Assembly: GCA_937921555.1 (NCBI GenBank)
Contig: CAKZUV010000053.1
Span: 1 to 48,103, forward strand
DNA length: 48,103 nt
Origin: an uncultured Saprospiraceae bacterium
Lineage (GTDB): Bacteria; Bacteroidota; Bacteroidia; Chitinophagales; Saprospiraceae
Direction: 5' to 3'
Every line of letters starts with the position of its first letter. Position 1 is the stretch's first letter. This document shows, piece by piece, positions 1 through 7,547 of this stretch. The notes below the pieces were generated by a model, which was not told the DNA's origin, ran no database searches, and saw nothing but the letters and a program-made list of their open reading frames with translations. The position numbers and the translations under genes were made by a program.

Positions 1-37
1 CCACATATTATGGAATACAGTTTAAGTAATTGAAATC

Positions 38-94
38 GGTAAAAATCTCAGAATTTGACCCCGGCCCCATAGGGGAGATTTTGAGATTTTTACC
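38..94. repeat. Hairpin element A, copy 1 (variable arms, GC-rich core)
   Basis: Arms GGTAAAAATCTCA (38-50) and TGAGATTTTTACC (82-94) are perfect inverted repeats. They flank a core that reads, on the minus strand, CTCCCCTATGGGGCCGGGGT. The same kind of core recurs at 15727 with different but still self-complementary arms. It could act as a bidirectional terminator for ettA, or it could be a small palindromic mobile element. Confidence 0.85.
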
Positions 95-134
95 TTGATT
101 GTCATTAGCGAAAAGTGACCTGGTACGTCCAATA

Positions 135-177
135 ATCCGCAAATCTTCACATCCGCAAATCCACACATCCACACATC
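135..177. repeat. 8-bp microrepeat ATCCRCAM, copy 1
   Basis: Five consecutive 8-bp units of the form ATCCGCAA / ATCTTCAC / ATCCACAC are followed by a partial ATC. The related tract at 319-361 differs in individual units while keeping the 8-bp period, which is expected of a slippage-prone satellite. Confidence 0.8.
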
Positions 178-221
178 ATTCAACCCACATATTATGGAAT
201 ACAGTTTAAGTAATTGAAATC

Positions 222-278
222 GGTAAAAATCTCAGAATTTGACCCCGGCCCCATAGGGGAGATTTTGAGATTTTTACC
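222..278. repeat. Hairpin element A, copy 2
   Basis: This is the second copy of the hairpin at 38-94, carried by the 184-bp tandem repeat. Arms and GC-rich core are unchanged. Confidence 0.85.
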
Positions 279-318
279 TTGATTGTCATTAGCGGAAAGT
301 GACCTGGTACGTCCAATA

Positions 319-361
319 ATCCGCAAATCTACACATCCGCAAATCCGCACATCCACACATC
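319..361. repeat. 8-bp microrepeat ATCCRCAM, copy 2
   Basis: Five 8-bp units (ATCCGCAA, ATCTACAC, ATCCGCAA, ATCCGCAC, ATCCACAC) plus ATC form the end of the second 184-bp repeat. The tract stops 8 bp before the last codon of the minus-strand ABC-F gene. Confidence 0.8.
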
Positions 362-368
362 AAAAAAT

Positions 369-2039
369 CTACAACAACGTCTTAAACTGCGGTCGCTTCG
401 GTGCTACGTCTCCCAGTCTTGCCTTTTTACTCGCTTCGTAGTCGCTAAAATTTCCTTCGTAAAATACCCATTCGCCGTTGTCTTCGTACGATAAAATATG
501 CGTCGCCAGGCGATCGATAAACCAGCGGTCGTGCGAGACCACCAGCACACAACCCGCAAAATTTTCGATTGCCTCTTCCAGTGCCCGCAATGTGTTTACA
601 TCAATATCGTTGGTCGGCTCATCGAGTAGTATTACATTTCCACCTTCCCGCAAAGTCATTGCAAGGTGTAACCGGTTTCGTTCTCCACCGGAAAGCACGC
701 CTACCTTTTTCTGCTGATCGCTGCCTCCAAAATTGAAGCGGCTCACGTAAGCACGGGCGTTTACTTCGGTGTTGCCCACCTGAATAATTTCGTTGCCCTG
801 ACTCACTACTTCATAAATTGTTTTGTCCGGCACCAGATCTTTGTGGCTCTGATCCACGTAGGCCACCTGTACCGTTTCACCGATACTGATCTCTCCGCTA
901 TCCGGTTTTTCTTCGCCCATAATCATCCGGAAAAGAGTAGATTTACCGACTCCGTTAGGGCCAATAATTCCGACAATTGCATTTTTTGGAATCTTAATAC
1001 TTAAATCTTCCATCAATACCCGGTTATCAAAAGACTTAGTCACATTTTTAATATCAATCACCTGATCACCGAGTCGTGGTCCGGGTGGAATAAAGATTTC
1101 CAGTTTGGCCTCTTTCTCTTTGGTTTCGGCGTTGTTGAGATTATCGTAGGCGTTCAAACGGGCTTTACCTTTGGACTGACGGCCCTTGGCGTTCATGCGC
1201 GACCATTCGAGTTCGCGGCGTAAAATCTTTTGTCGTTTTGATTCCTGCTTTTCTTCGGTGGCCAGGCGGTTGGCTTTTTGCTCCAGCCAGCTGCTGTAGT
1301 TTCCTTCCCAGGGAATTCCTTCGCCCCGGTCCAGTTCGAGAATCCAGCCTGCGACGTTGTCGAGAAAATAACGGTCGTGCGTCACTGCAATCACCGTCCC
1401 CGGAAAAGACTTTAGAAACTGTTCCAGCCAGTGCACACTTTCTGCGTCCAGGTGGTTGGTCGGCTCATCGAGTAGCAGAATATCCGGCTTGGACAACAAC
1501 AACCGGCAAAGCGCTACCCGGCGGCGTTCTCCTCCCGAAAGGTGTTCCACCTTCGCATCGTCCGGCGGGCAACGGAGTGCATCCATCGCTACTTCGAGGG
1601 TATGATCGAGTTCCCAGGCGTTGAACTGGTCCATTTTTTCGAGCCATTCACCTTGTTCTTCGATCACCTTCATCATCTCCTCGTCGCTCATTGGTTCGGC
1701 GAGTTTGGCGGAGACCGCTTCGTAATTGGTGACCACATCCACAATGTGCTGCACTCCTTCCTGAACGATTTCCTTGACCGTTTTGGTGGGGTCGAGTTCC
1801 GGTTCCTGTGCGAGGTAACCAATTTTATATTCTTTGTCGAAGGTTACTTTTCCCTGAATATTATCGTCGAGTCCGGCGATGATTTTAAGTAAGGTAGATT
1901 TACCAGATCCGTTCAGACCGAGTACGCCAATCTTGGCCCCGTAATAAAAAGACAGCCAGATATTTTTCAGGACGGTTTTTCCGGCGGGATATGATTTGGT
2001 GACGCCTTCCATGGCGAAAATTACTTTTTTGTCAGACAT
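369..2039 (-). CDS. ettA: Energy-dependent translational throttle protein EttA (ABC-F)
   Basis: A soluble ABC-F ATPase with two tandem nucleotide-binding domains and no membrane domain. Known family members bind the ribosomal E site and gate early elongation according to ATP/ADP level. Seen: Walker A GLNGSGKST (about residues 41-49), signature LSGGE (about 166) and Walker B LLLDEPTNHLD (about 190). The second half has GPNGVGKST (about 360), LSGGERNRL (about 448) and ILLDEPTNDID. A charged linker rich in RRELEW and KGKARLNAYD joins the halves. The frame is open 72 codons further upstream, but similarity to EttA begins at MSDKKVIFAMEGV. I chose the ATG at 2039, giving 556 residues, about the length of E. 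coli EttA. The upstream extension is low quality and would overlap the neighbouring lipoprotein gene. Confidence 0.95.
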   Translation of the reverse strand: MSDKKVIFAMEGVTKSYPAGKTVLKNIWLSFYYGAKIGVLGLNGSGKSTLLKIIAGLDDNIQGKVTFDKEYKIGYLAQEPELDPTKTVKEIVQEGVQHIVDVVTNYEAVSAKLAEPMSDEEMMKVIEEQGEWLEKMDQFNAWELDHTLEVAMDALRCPPDDAKVEHLSGGERRRVALCRLLLSKPDILLLDEPTNHLDAESVHWLEQFLKSFPGTVIAVTHDRYFLDNVAGWILELDRGEGIPWEGNYSSWLEQKANRLATEEKQESKRQKILRRELEWSRMNAKGRQSKGKARLNAYDNLNNAETKEKEAKLEIFIPPGPRLGDQVIDIKNVTKSFDNRVLMEDLSIKIPKNAIVGIIGPNGVGKSTLFRMIMGEEKPDSGEISIGETVQVAYVDQSHKDLVPDKTIYEVVSQGNEIIQVGNTEVNARAYVSRFNFGGSDQQKKVGVLSGGERNRLHLAMTLREGGNVILLDEPTNDIDVNTLRALEEAIENFAGCVLVVSHDRWFIDRLATHILSYEDNGEWVFYEGNFSDYEASKKARLGDVAPKRPQFKTLL

Positions 2040-2193
2040 AGTGATGTTTTGATTCTGTTTTTTTAAAATTTCAGCGGGACAAAAATAAGAAAAGATGGGG
2101 AAGGGAGGGGAGTTTTTTTGGGGAAGAAACTTTCCGGAAGACAGGTAGATATTTTTCTGGTATGCGCTCAGTTTTTTGGTAAATGAAAAATTG

Positions 2194-2721
2194 CTAGATT
2201 TTAAGCAATCTTTTATGCTCACCATTAAAATAAAATTCCAAGTACGTTTTTTCAATTTTATTTAAAAATCTTACTTCAATTTTTCTGGTGGCCTTTTCGT
2301 TGGCATCCAAAGATATTTCAGAGGTCCAGAATGAAGACAGGTGAATCCTTTTTCGTTGAACCTCCTTCATCTTTTCAAGTCTTGCGGTAAATTTTTCATC
2401 ATCCGTCAAATCTTCATAATCAGGAATCTGCCAGGAGCCTGTTTTTACTAGATTATCTTTTTGGACAATTTTACCATCATTGTTTTTAGCGGTAAAAACA
2501 AAATCTTTCAGTTGGATGCTGGTAGATTGGTTGGTTTTATTTTTCAAAGTCAAATCCGCCACTAATTTATTTCCTTCTATTTTTATATTGCTAAGTGTTC
2601 CTTTTAGTATCTGATCTTCAAAGAATTTTGTAGCAGCAATGTTCGTAGTTTTCACCTTCGACTCCTTACAGGCCATTCCCATCATTAAAATCAGCAGCAG
2701 GAATTGAATGCTTATTTTCAT
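2194..2721 (-). CDS. Hypothetical lipoprotein
   Basis: A protein of 175 residues. The N-terminus is a hydrophobic signal ending in a lipobox-like GMAC with Cys18, followed by a charged KESKVK linker, so export and lipid anchoring are likely. The mature part is beta-rich with pairs such as VADLTLKNKT and STSIQLKDFVF. This resembles a small immunoglobulin-like or FxLYD-type fold, but I do not recognise a named family. It starts 6 bp after the stop of the upstream minus-strand gene (2728-3267), so the two are probably co-transcribed. The 154-bp gap to ettA leaves room for a separate ettA promoter. Confidence 0.75.
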   Translation of the reverse strand: MKISIQFLLLILMMGMACKESKVKTTNIAATKFFEDQILKGTLSNIKIEGNKLVADLTLKNKTNQSTSIQLKDFVFTAKNNDGKIVQKDNLVKTGSWQIPDYEDLTDDEKFTARLEKMKEVQRKRIHLSSFWTSEISLDANEKATRKIEVRFLNKIEKTYLEFYFNGEHKRLLKI

Positions 2722-2727
2722 AATTTT

Positions 2728-3267
2728 CTAATTTACAAAGTAGTGCCTTAAACTTAAACAAACGATGCCAAAAGAATCATACAAAGTTCCTTCTCCGGAG
2801 ATATTATTATGTATATTCAGACCCGCTCCGATGGAAAAAGCATGATCTTTGGTGGGAAAAAACAAAATCTCCGGACGTACCCAATAACCATATTCTTTAA
2901 AAGCCGTCAAATACGGAACGGCCGTAATACTCAATCCAAAACCCTTGGTCCCTCTTTCGTATCTGATCTTCGGACCGATTACAAACTGCCTGAATTCATC
3001 AAATCCCAGTTCCAGTCCAAACCCAAAAAATTTACGGTGTTCTGTATCACAAAAAATACATACCTTTCTTCGTCCTATTTCAAAACCAAGGGTATTTCCA
3101 ATAAATCCGGTATAACTAATATTGTGTTCTTTGAATACAGAATAGTCGCCCTTGGTAATCTCTCCCGTCTGAGCGGACATATCTGATGGCAGACTCAACA
3201 CGAGTATTGAGCCGATCAGTAATAACGTATTTAAAAATCGAAAGAACCGCTGTTTATCCAGGATCAT
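2728..3267 (-). CDS. Hypothetical secreted protein, possibly a small beta-barrel
   Basis: A protein of 179 residues with a Sec-type signal: basic start, hydrophobic LLLIGSILVLSL, then a cut near SAQ. The rest alternates aromatic and glycine-rich strands (FGFGLELGFD, GFGLSITAVPYL, FSIGAGLNI) and ends in LRHYFVN. A terminal aromatic of this kind is typical of small outer-membrane or porin-like barrels. It has two cysteines in VCIFCD, which is unusual for such proteins and could form a disulfide. It is the first gene of a probable two-gene unit with the lipoprotein just downstream. Function unknown. Confidence 0.7.
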   Translation of the reverse strand: MILDKQRFFRFLNTLLLIGSILVLSLPSDMSAQTGEITKGDYSVFKEHNISYTGFIGNTLGFEIGRRKVCIFCDTEHRKFFGFGLELGFDEFRQFVIGPKIRYERGTKGFGLSITAVPYLTAFKEYGYWVRPEILFFPTKDHAFSIGAGLNIHNNISGEGTLYDSFGIVCLSLRHYFVN

Positions 3268-3350
3268 AAGAAATCATTGAATATAAAATCTAATTATTCT
3301 GTAAGATACAATTATACATCAGAATAAACAAAAAATTTACATTAAATTAA

Positions 3351-4034
3351 TTACACTTCCCTCTCCTCCCCTACTTCCAGCAAAATCAATTCCTTCCCCT
3401 TATCCGCAAAGGCTTTTTTCGCCGCTGCGTGGTCAATCTCAATATAACCAAAGGTATCGTAGTGACATCCAACAATTTTATCACATTTAATAAAATCACT
3501 GGCAATGACCGCATCTTCGTAGCCCATCGTAAAGTTATCGCCAATGGGCAGAATCGCAAAATCGAGTTTTGGACAGGTCATCGGGATTAGTTGCATGTCC
3601 ATCGTCAGGGCTGTGTCGCCGGCGTGGTAAAAACAAACATCGTCGTTCCAGATCACAAATCCGCCGGGATTGCCCGCGTAGGTACCATCGGGCAGGACGG
3701 AGGAGTGTACCGCGTTGACGTATTTAACGGTACCAAAATCAAATTTGGCTTTACCGCCCTGGTTGAGTGGGTGACCGTCCATCCCTTTGTCTCCGTAGTA
3801 GGTGGTGATTTCGTAGTTGGAAATTATTTTGGCACCGGTATTTTTTACAACCGCTTCGACGTCCGCCACGTGGTCCTGATGTCCGTGGGTGATCAACAGA
3901 TAATCAGCAGGAATATCGGCTATTTTCAGCGTGTCGCTGGCTAGTTTATTTGGAGTGATGAATGGATCAAAAAGAAGGTCTTTTCCATTGATCTGCATAC
4001 CGAATCCGGCCTGACCGTAGTAAGTGATTTTCAT
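3351..4034 (-). CDS. MBL-fold metal-dependent hydrolase (UPF0173/UlaG-like)
   Basis: A metallo-beta-lactamase-fold hydrolase of 227 residues. Seen: the metal-binding motif THGHQDHVAD (HxHxDH), a later histidine in NAVHSSVL, the aspartate-bearing strand YHAGDTALTMD, and a terminal GCHYDTFGYIEID. This matches the cytosolic UPF0173 branch, a relative of UlaG (L-ascorbate-6-phosphate lactonase), but no sugar-phosphate operon surrounds it and its substrate is not evident. The frame is open to 4085, but the family start MKITYYGQAGFG fits the ATG at 4034. A promoter-like TACCTTTC lies about 50 bp upstream on the minus strand (4086-4093), downstream of a terminator at 4119-4174. This suggests independent transcription from the small RNA beyond. 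Confidence 0.85.
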   Translation of the reverse strand: MKITYYGQAGFGMQINGKDLLFDPFITPNKLASDTLKIADIPADYLLITHGHQDHVADVEAVVKNTGAKIISNYEITTYYGDKGMDGHPLNQGGKAKFDFGTVKYVNAVHSSVLPDGTYAGNPGGFVIWNDDVCFYHAGDTALTMDMQLIPMTCPKLDFAILPIGDNFTMGYEDAVIASDFIKCDKIVGCHYDTFGYIEIDHAAAKKAFADKGKELILLEVGEEREV

Positions 4035-4109
4035 AGAGCGTTTTTTTAAATAACGAATATTTGAGCATAAAATGCCGAAAAACAAGAAAGGTAAATTAGT
4101 TTTTTTTAT

Positions 4110-4300
4110 CGAAAAGGCAAAAAAAAAGCGATATCATATTGATGTTCTAAAGAGACATTCAATTATAATATCGCAATTACTTCCTTAATTTGAGAGAGAG
4201 GATAATGGTTGAAAGGAAGTAAGTTTTCATTGGTTCTTTAACAAAAAGGTATAGGATTAAACTTTTCCCTTTTCGAAAAGAATTGTCCATCAATATGAAC
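4110..4300 (-). ncRNA. Predicted structured small RNA, possibly 6S-like
   Basis: No ORF occupies this stretch. On the minus strand a TACCTTTG box (plus 4305-4312) precedes a roughly 180-nt segment that ends in a hairpin plus nine-T tract. The predicted 5' end CATATTGATG (plus 4288-4297 complement) is perfectly complementary to a segment near the 3' end (plus 4135-4144). Next come GACA/TGTC and TTC/GAA pairs, then an unpaired middle, then a perfect 10-bp stem TTACTTCCTT/AAGGAAGTAA around 4177-4222. A rod with a closing 5'/3' stem and a central bubble is the general shape of 6S RNA, and known Bacteroidota 6S RNAs have diverged sequence. The closing stem competes with the terminator stem. A leader or attenuator of the MBL gene is the main alternative. 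Confidence 0.5.
4119..4174 (-). terminator. Intrinsic terminator of the predicted small RNA
   Basis: On the minus strand, GCGATATTATAATTGA (plus 4159-4174) pairs with TCAATATGATATCGC (plus 4128-4142) and is followed by nine T residues (plus 4119-4127). The position fits the 3' end of the transcript starting near 4299. Confidence 0.75.
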
Positions 4301-4304
4301 ACTG

Positions 4305-4312
4305 CAAAGGTA
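4305..4312 (-). promoter_or_regulatory. Bacteroidota-type -7 box for the small RNA
   Basis: The minus strand reads TACCTTTG, a full match to the TAnnTTTG consensus. The expected start site is about 4298-4300, exactly at the beginning of the segment able to form the closing stem. I see no good -33 TTG at the expected spacing. Confidence 0.5.
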
Positions 4313-4641
4313 ATTCAATATCAGAAATGCTGCCTATAACTATGTCTCAATTATCTATCCTAATGTTTATTTCTGCATTTTTCCATAAATTTTCAGAAAC
4401 TACAAAGACAACCTAAAACACTTACTATCAACTATTTACACAAATAAGTGCACAAAAATTCCGTTTTAGGCGAAGGATAAAGTTAAATGCATTCCTGTTT
4501 TTCAGGAATATTATTTAATTTCGTTCCGGAGTGGAAGAAGTTGATACCCGGAAAGCGGAAAAGCAGTATTTGCCCAGGATAATTTCACTCAAAAGACTTA
4601 ATTCCATAATGTTTTGGCATAAAGTCTAAGGAACAAAAACA

Positions 4642-7470
4642 ATGAAAACAATTTTTATCTTTCAGATAAGACTAGCCACGCTATGGGTGCTGGGTTCTTT
4701 TTTATTTCCTCCGGGGCAGCTATACGCCGGGGTACTGGACCTTGTTCCCAATCAGCGTATTTCCCAAAAAGATCTTTCGGCCCATTTCTTACTCGCCGAA
4801 AATCCGGTTCTGTCCGGTGAATCTCCAGATTTTACAACCACGACTTTTACCCGGATTCCGGAAAACTTTATTTTTCATCCCAATCAGGAATACTGGCTCA
4901 AACTAACACTCCGGTCTGCTCATGCCAATCTTCCCGAACAGTGGATTCAGCTGGGCCGTTACGATGAAGTAGCTTTGTACTGTAACCGTAAGCTGGTCGG
5001 CCGGACGGGCAGGGCCGTCAACAGCAATGACTGTATGCATCCGGTTCATCAACACTGTCTGGCGCTGACCTCCTTATCCGCAACGCCCACGGACTATTAT
5101 TTTAGCATTAAGACGGGACGTTTTCAAACCCCACAACCACTATTGGTTGAACTAACGACGCTCAAAAAGCTGGAACATACCAGGAATGAGCAGATTAAAA
5201 ACAATCTTACCTTCTATTTTTTCCGGATCGGTATTCTGGCGATTATCGCTTTTATGACCCTGCTTTCTTTCGCTCAGTTTTTCACCAGTAAAGACAAGAC
5301 CTACCGTTGTTACAGCCTTTATTTATTACTCACTTTTTTTTATCTATTAATTACCTTTGAGCAGGTGAGCTCCTTTAGTTTTTTTATTAAAAATAATTTT
5401 GCCAAATCTTTTCAGGCGCTGATCATTCCCAGCTTGATGCTGAGTTATTTTTTCTACACGCAATTTGTCCGCTGTATTCTGGACACCCGCTCCAGGCAAA
5501 TCCGTTTTGATCGACTCCTGAGAAATTACGGCTTGATGACCTTAGTGTTTGTTTTTCTGGACCTGATGATTGGTTTTGTTTTTCAGGCAGATTTCTATCC
5601 TCATCTGCGGAGTATCTTGCTTATTATAACTTTTGTGATCGCCATGTATATATACGTACAAATCTGGAAGACAAAGGGGATCGTCGCCAGATTGGTACTC
5701 ACCGGATCGGTTATTTTCAGCATCGGCTCTTTTCTGGGTTTTTTATTTACTACTTTTATAAAATTACCTCAGGGTCTGGGTATCTTTTCCAGTGGTCTGA
5801 CCTATATGCAGCTCAGTGTTTTGATAGAAATAATATTTTTCACCATTGCCCTGGCTACCCGTTCGCGACAGATTGAAATTAAAAAAGCAAAGGCCAGCGC
5901 AGATTTAATTACCGAAACCTACGAGAAAGAAAAACTGGCTTACCAAAATGAGAAAAGCAAAGAATTCGAGGCGCGCAGATCCCGGTTTTTTGCGGATACC
6001 AACCACGAATTGCGCTCGCCACTAACGGTTATCCAGGGAGTGGCCGAAAATCTAAACGGCAGCCAGCTTCAGCGTAATATCATTCTGAAAAACACCACCA
6101 ACATGCTCTATCTCATCAATAACATGCTGGACCTGGCCAGAACCGAATCGGGCGATGTTCCCGTAAATATGCTGCAGGATAACTTTGTTAGTTTTTGTGA
6201 ATCGCAGATAGAAGCGTGGACTTATTTTGCCAAAACCAAAGATATTGAAGTGATTTATCAGTCATCTGCCAGTCTGATTTTGATGGATTTTGATGATCAG
6301 AAAATGGAACAGATTTTTTCTAACCTGATGAGCAATGCTGTTAAATTTACGCCGCCCGGAGGGACCATCACGGTGACCACCAACGTACAAAACGAAAAAA
6401 TGGTACTCTCTGTGCAGGATACCGGAAACGGAATCGCCAAAGAGGATCTTCCCAGAGTATTTGACCGGTATTACCGGGCTGAAAATTCCCAAAATCAAAA
6501 AATAGAAGGAACCGGAATTGGACTGGAACTGGTCAAAAAACTGGTGGAGCTGGTCGACGGAACCATTACCGTTTCCAGCAAACTCGACGAAGGATCAACT
6601 TTTGTTTTATGCTTTCCCATCACCAAATTAGCACCCTACGGAAAGGCCAGAATTTCTTCGAATACACTGCTTACCGCAGATACCGAAGAGGCGGTCTTCA
6701 ATGGTACTGCTCCGGACAACGCGCCGGTGATTCTCGTGGTAGAAGATAATCCTGACATTCTAAACTACCTAAAAAATTCGCTCGGACAATGGTATAATAT
6801 GATTACTGCCACCAACGGAGCCGAAGGAATCGCAAAAGCCCGCGAGTCGTTTCCGGACCTGATTATCAGCGATATCAGAATGCCCGTTCAGGATGGATTG
6901 TCTCTGTGTGAAACGCTGAAAAAAGACCTGACTACCAGCCATCTTCCCATTATTTTACTGACCGCTTCTTCGATGGATGAAGATAAAATAAAAGGACTCG
7001 AACGGGGAGCAGATGCCTACGTCACCAAACCTTTTAGCCAGGTTGAACTAAAACTGAGAATAGAAAATCTCCTGCAAGTCAGAAAAAGCTTACATGCTTA
7101 TTTTTCAAAAAATATCAATTCGGAAAGTATTCAGCAAAGTAAAATTTCAAAAGAAGATCAACATTTTCTGGACAACCTGGTCAGCTTTATTAAAAATAAT
7201 ATCGATGATGAACAGATGGATGTCCGGCAAATGATGTCGGCTGTGAACGTCAGCCGCCCTACCCTGCACAGCAAGTTAAAATCACTGACGGGGTGTTCGG
7301 CTACCCAGTTTAAAAAACAAATAAAAATGCAGGAAGCCAAAAGATTACTGGAAGAAGGCCACCGGAATATTTCCGAATTAGCGGATCGGCTGGGGTATAA
7401 ATACGCCAATAATTTTTCCAAGGATTTTAAAAAATGGTATGGTGTCACGCCCAATAAATTTGGCCGGTAA
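4642..7470 (+). CDS. Hybrid two-component sensor: 7TM-DISM histidine kinase, receiver, AraC HTH
   Basis: One 942-residue polypeptide joins sensing, phosphorelay and DNA binding. A signal segment (1-29) precedes an extracytoplasmic 7TMR-DISM-like sensor (about 35-180). Seven or so membrane helices follow (190-405), then a coiled linker (410-450). HisKA has NHELRSPLTV with His455. HATPase has NLMSNAVKFT (Asn565), DTGNGIA (593) and GTGIGL (624). A receiver has acidic ED at 701-702, phospho-acceptor Asp744 and Lys796. A C-terminal AraC-type HTH spans about 855-940, ending in YGVTPNKFG. Such hybrids in Bacteroidota often control nearby polysaccharide-use genes, but no SusC/SusD pair is present here, so targets are unknown. 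The 600-bp upstream gap holds the small RNA on the other strand. It converges on the GAF gene. Confidence 0.93.
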   Translation: MKTIFIFQIRLATLWVLGSFLFPPGQLYAGVLDLVPNQRISQKDLSAHFLLAENPVLSGESPDFTTTTFTRIPENFIFHPNQEYWLKLTLRSAHANLPEQWIQLGRYDEVALYCNRKLVGRTGRAVNSNDCMHPVHQHCLALTSLSATPTDYYFSIKTGRFQTPQPLLVELTTLKKLEHTRNEQIKNNLTFYFFRIGILAIIAFMTLLSFAQFFTSKDKTYRCYSLYLLLTFFYLLITFEQVSSFSFFIKNNFAKSFQALIIPSLMLSYFFYTQFVRCILDTRSRQIRFDRLLRNYGLMTLVFVFLDLMIGFVFQADFYPHLRSILLIITFVIAMYIYVQIWKTKGIVARLVLTGSVIFSIGSFLGFLFTTFIKLPQGLGIFSSGLTYMQLSVLIEIIFFTIALATRSRQIEIKKAKASADLITETYEKEKLAYQNEKSKEFEARRSRFFADTNHELRSPLTVIQGVAENLNGSQLQRNIILKNTTNMLYLINNMLDLARTESGDVPVNMLQDNFVSFCESQIEAWTYFAKTKDIEVIYQSSASLILMDFDDQKMEQIFSNLMSNAVKFTPPGGTITVTTNVQNEKMVLSVQDTGNGIAKEDLPRVFDRYYRAENSQNQKIEGTGIGLELVKKLVELVDGTITVSSKLDEGSTFVLCFPITKLAPYGKARISSNTLLTADTEEAVFNGTAPDNAPVILVVEDNPDILNYLKNSLGQWYNMITATNGAEGIAKARESFPDLIISDIRMPVQDGLSLCETLKKDLTTSHLPIILLTASSMDEDKIKGLERGADAYVTKPFSQVELKLRIENLLQVRKSLHAYFSKNINSESIQQSKISKEDQHFLDNLVSFIKNNIDDEQMDVRQMMSAVNVSRPTLHSKLKSLTGCSATQFKKQIKMQEAKRLLEEGHRNISELADRLGYKYANNFSKDFKKWYGVTPNKFGR

Positions 7471-7497
7471 AATGAAAAAAACGTACGAAAAAAAACG

Positions 7498-7541
7498 AAA
7501 AAAACGTAGAAACAAGGCATGCCTTGTTTCTACGTTTTTTT
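7498..7541. terminator. Perfect 44-bp palindromic bidirectional terminator
   Basis: The two 22-bp halves are exact reverse complements, centred on GGCATGCC, with seven A on the left and seven T on the right. It lies between the convergent stops at 7470 (plus) and 7548 (minus). It therefore forms a stem with a U-tract in both directions. Confidence 0.92.
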
Positions 7542-7547
7542 CATTTT

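Larger units (their letters stand above)
1..361. repeat. 184-bp tandem repeat, two copies, at window edge
   Basis: Positions 1-184 and 185-361 are near-identical direct repeats with an offset of exactly 184 bp. Only a few substitutions separate them, for example GCGAAAAG versus GCGGAAAG around 108 and 292. Each copy holds a 13-bp perfect inverted repeat around a GC-rich core, then an 8-bp microrepeat. The array abuts the stop of the ettA gene and no ORF crosses it. It begins at the first base of the window, so further copies may lie upstream. The near-identity suggests recent duplication or ongoing homogenisation. Confidence 0.95.

Noticed and set aside
1-361. CRISPR-like array at the window start
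   Set aside because: The repeats are 184 bp and directly adjacent, with no unique spacers of constant length and no cas genes nearby. The 8-bp tract is a satellite, not a CRISPR.
1238-1647. Open frames on both strands inside ettA
   Set aside because: They lie wholly within the strongly supported ABC-F gene and have low-complexity Pro/Arg-rich translations typical of shadow frames.
4642-7470. Polysaccharide utilisation locus controlled by the hybrid sensor
   Set aside because: No SusC/SusD pair, glycoside hydrolase or other PUL gene is encoded nearby, and the sensor's N-terminus is 7TM-DISM rather than the two-component-propeller type.
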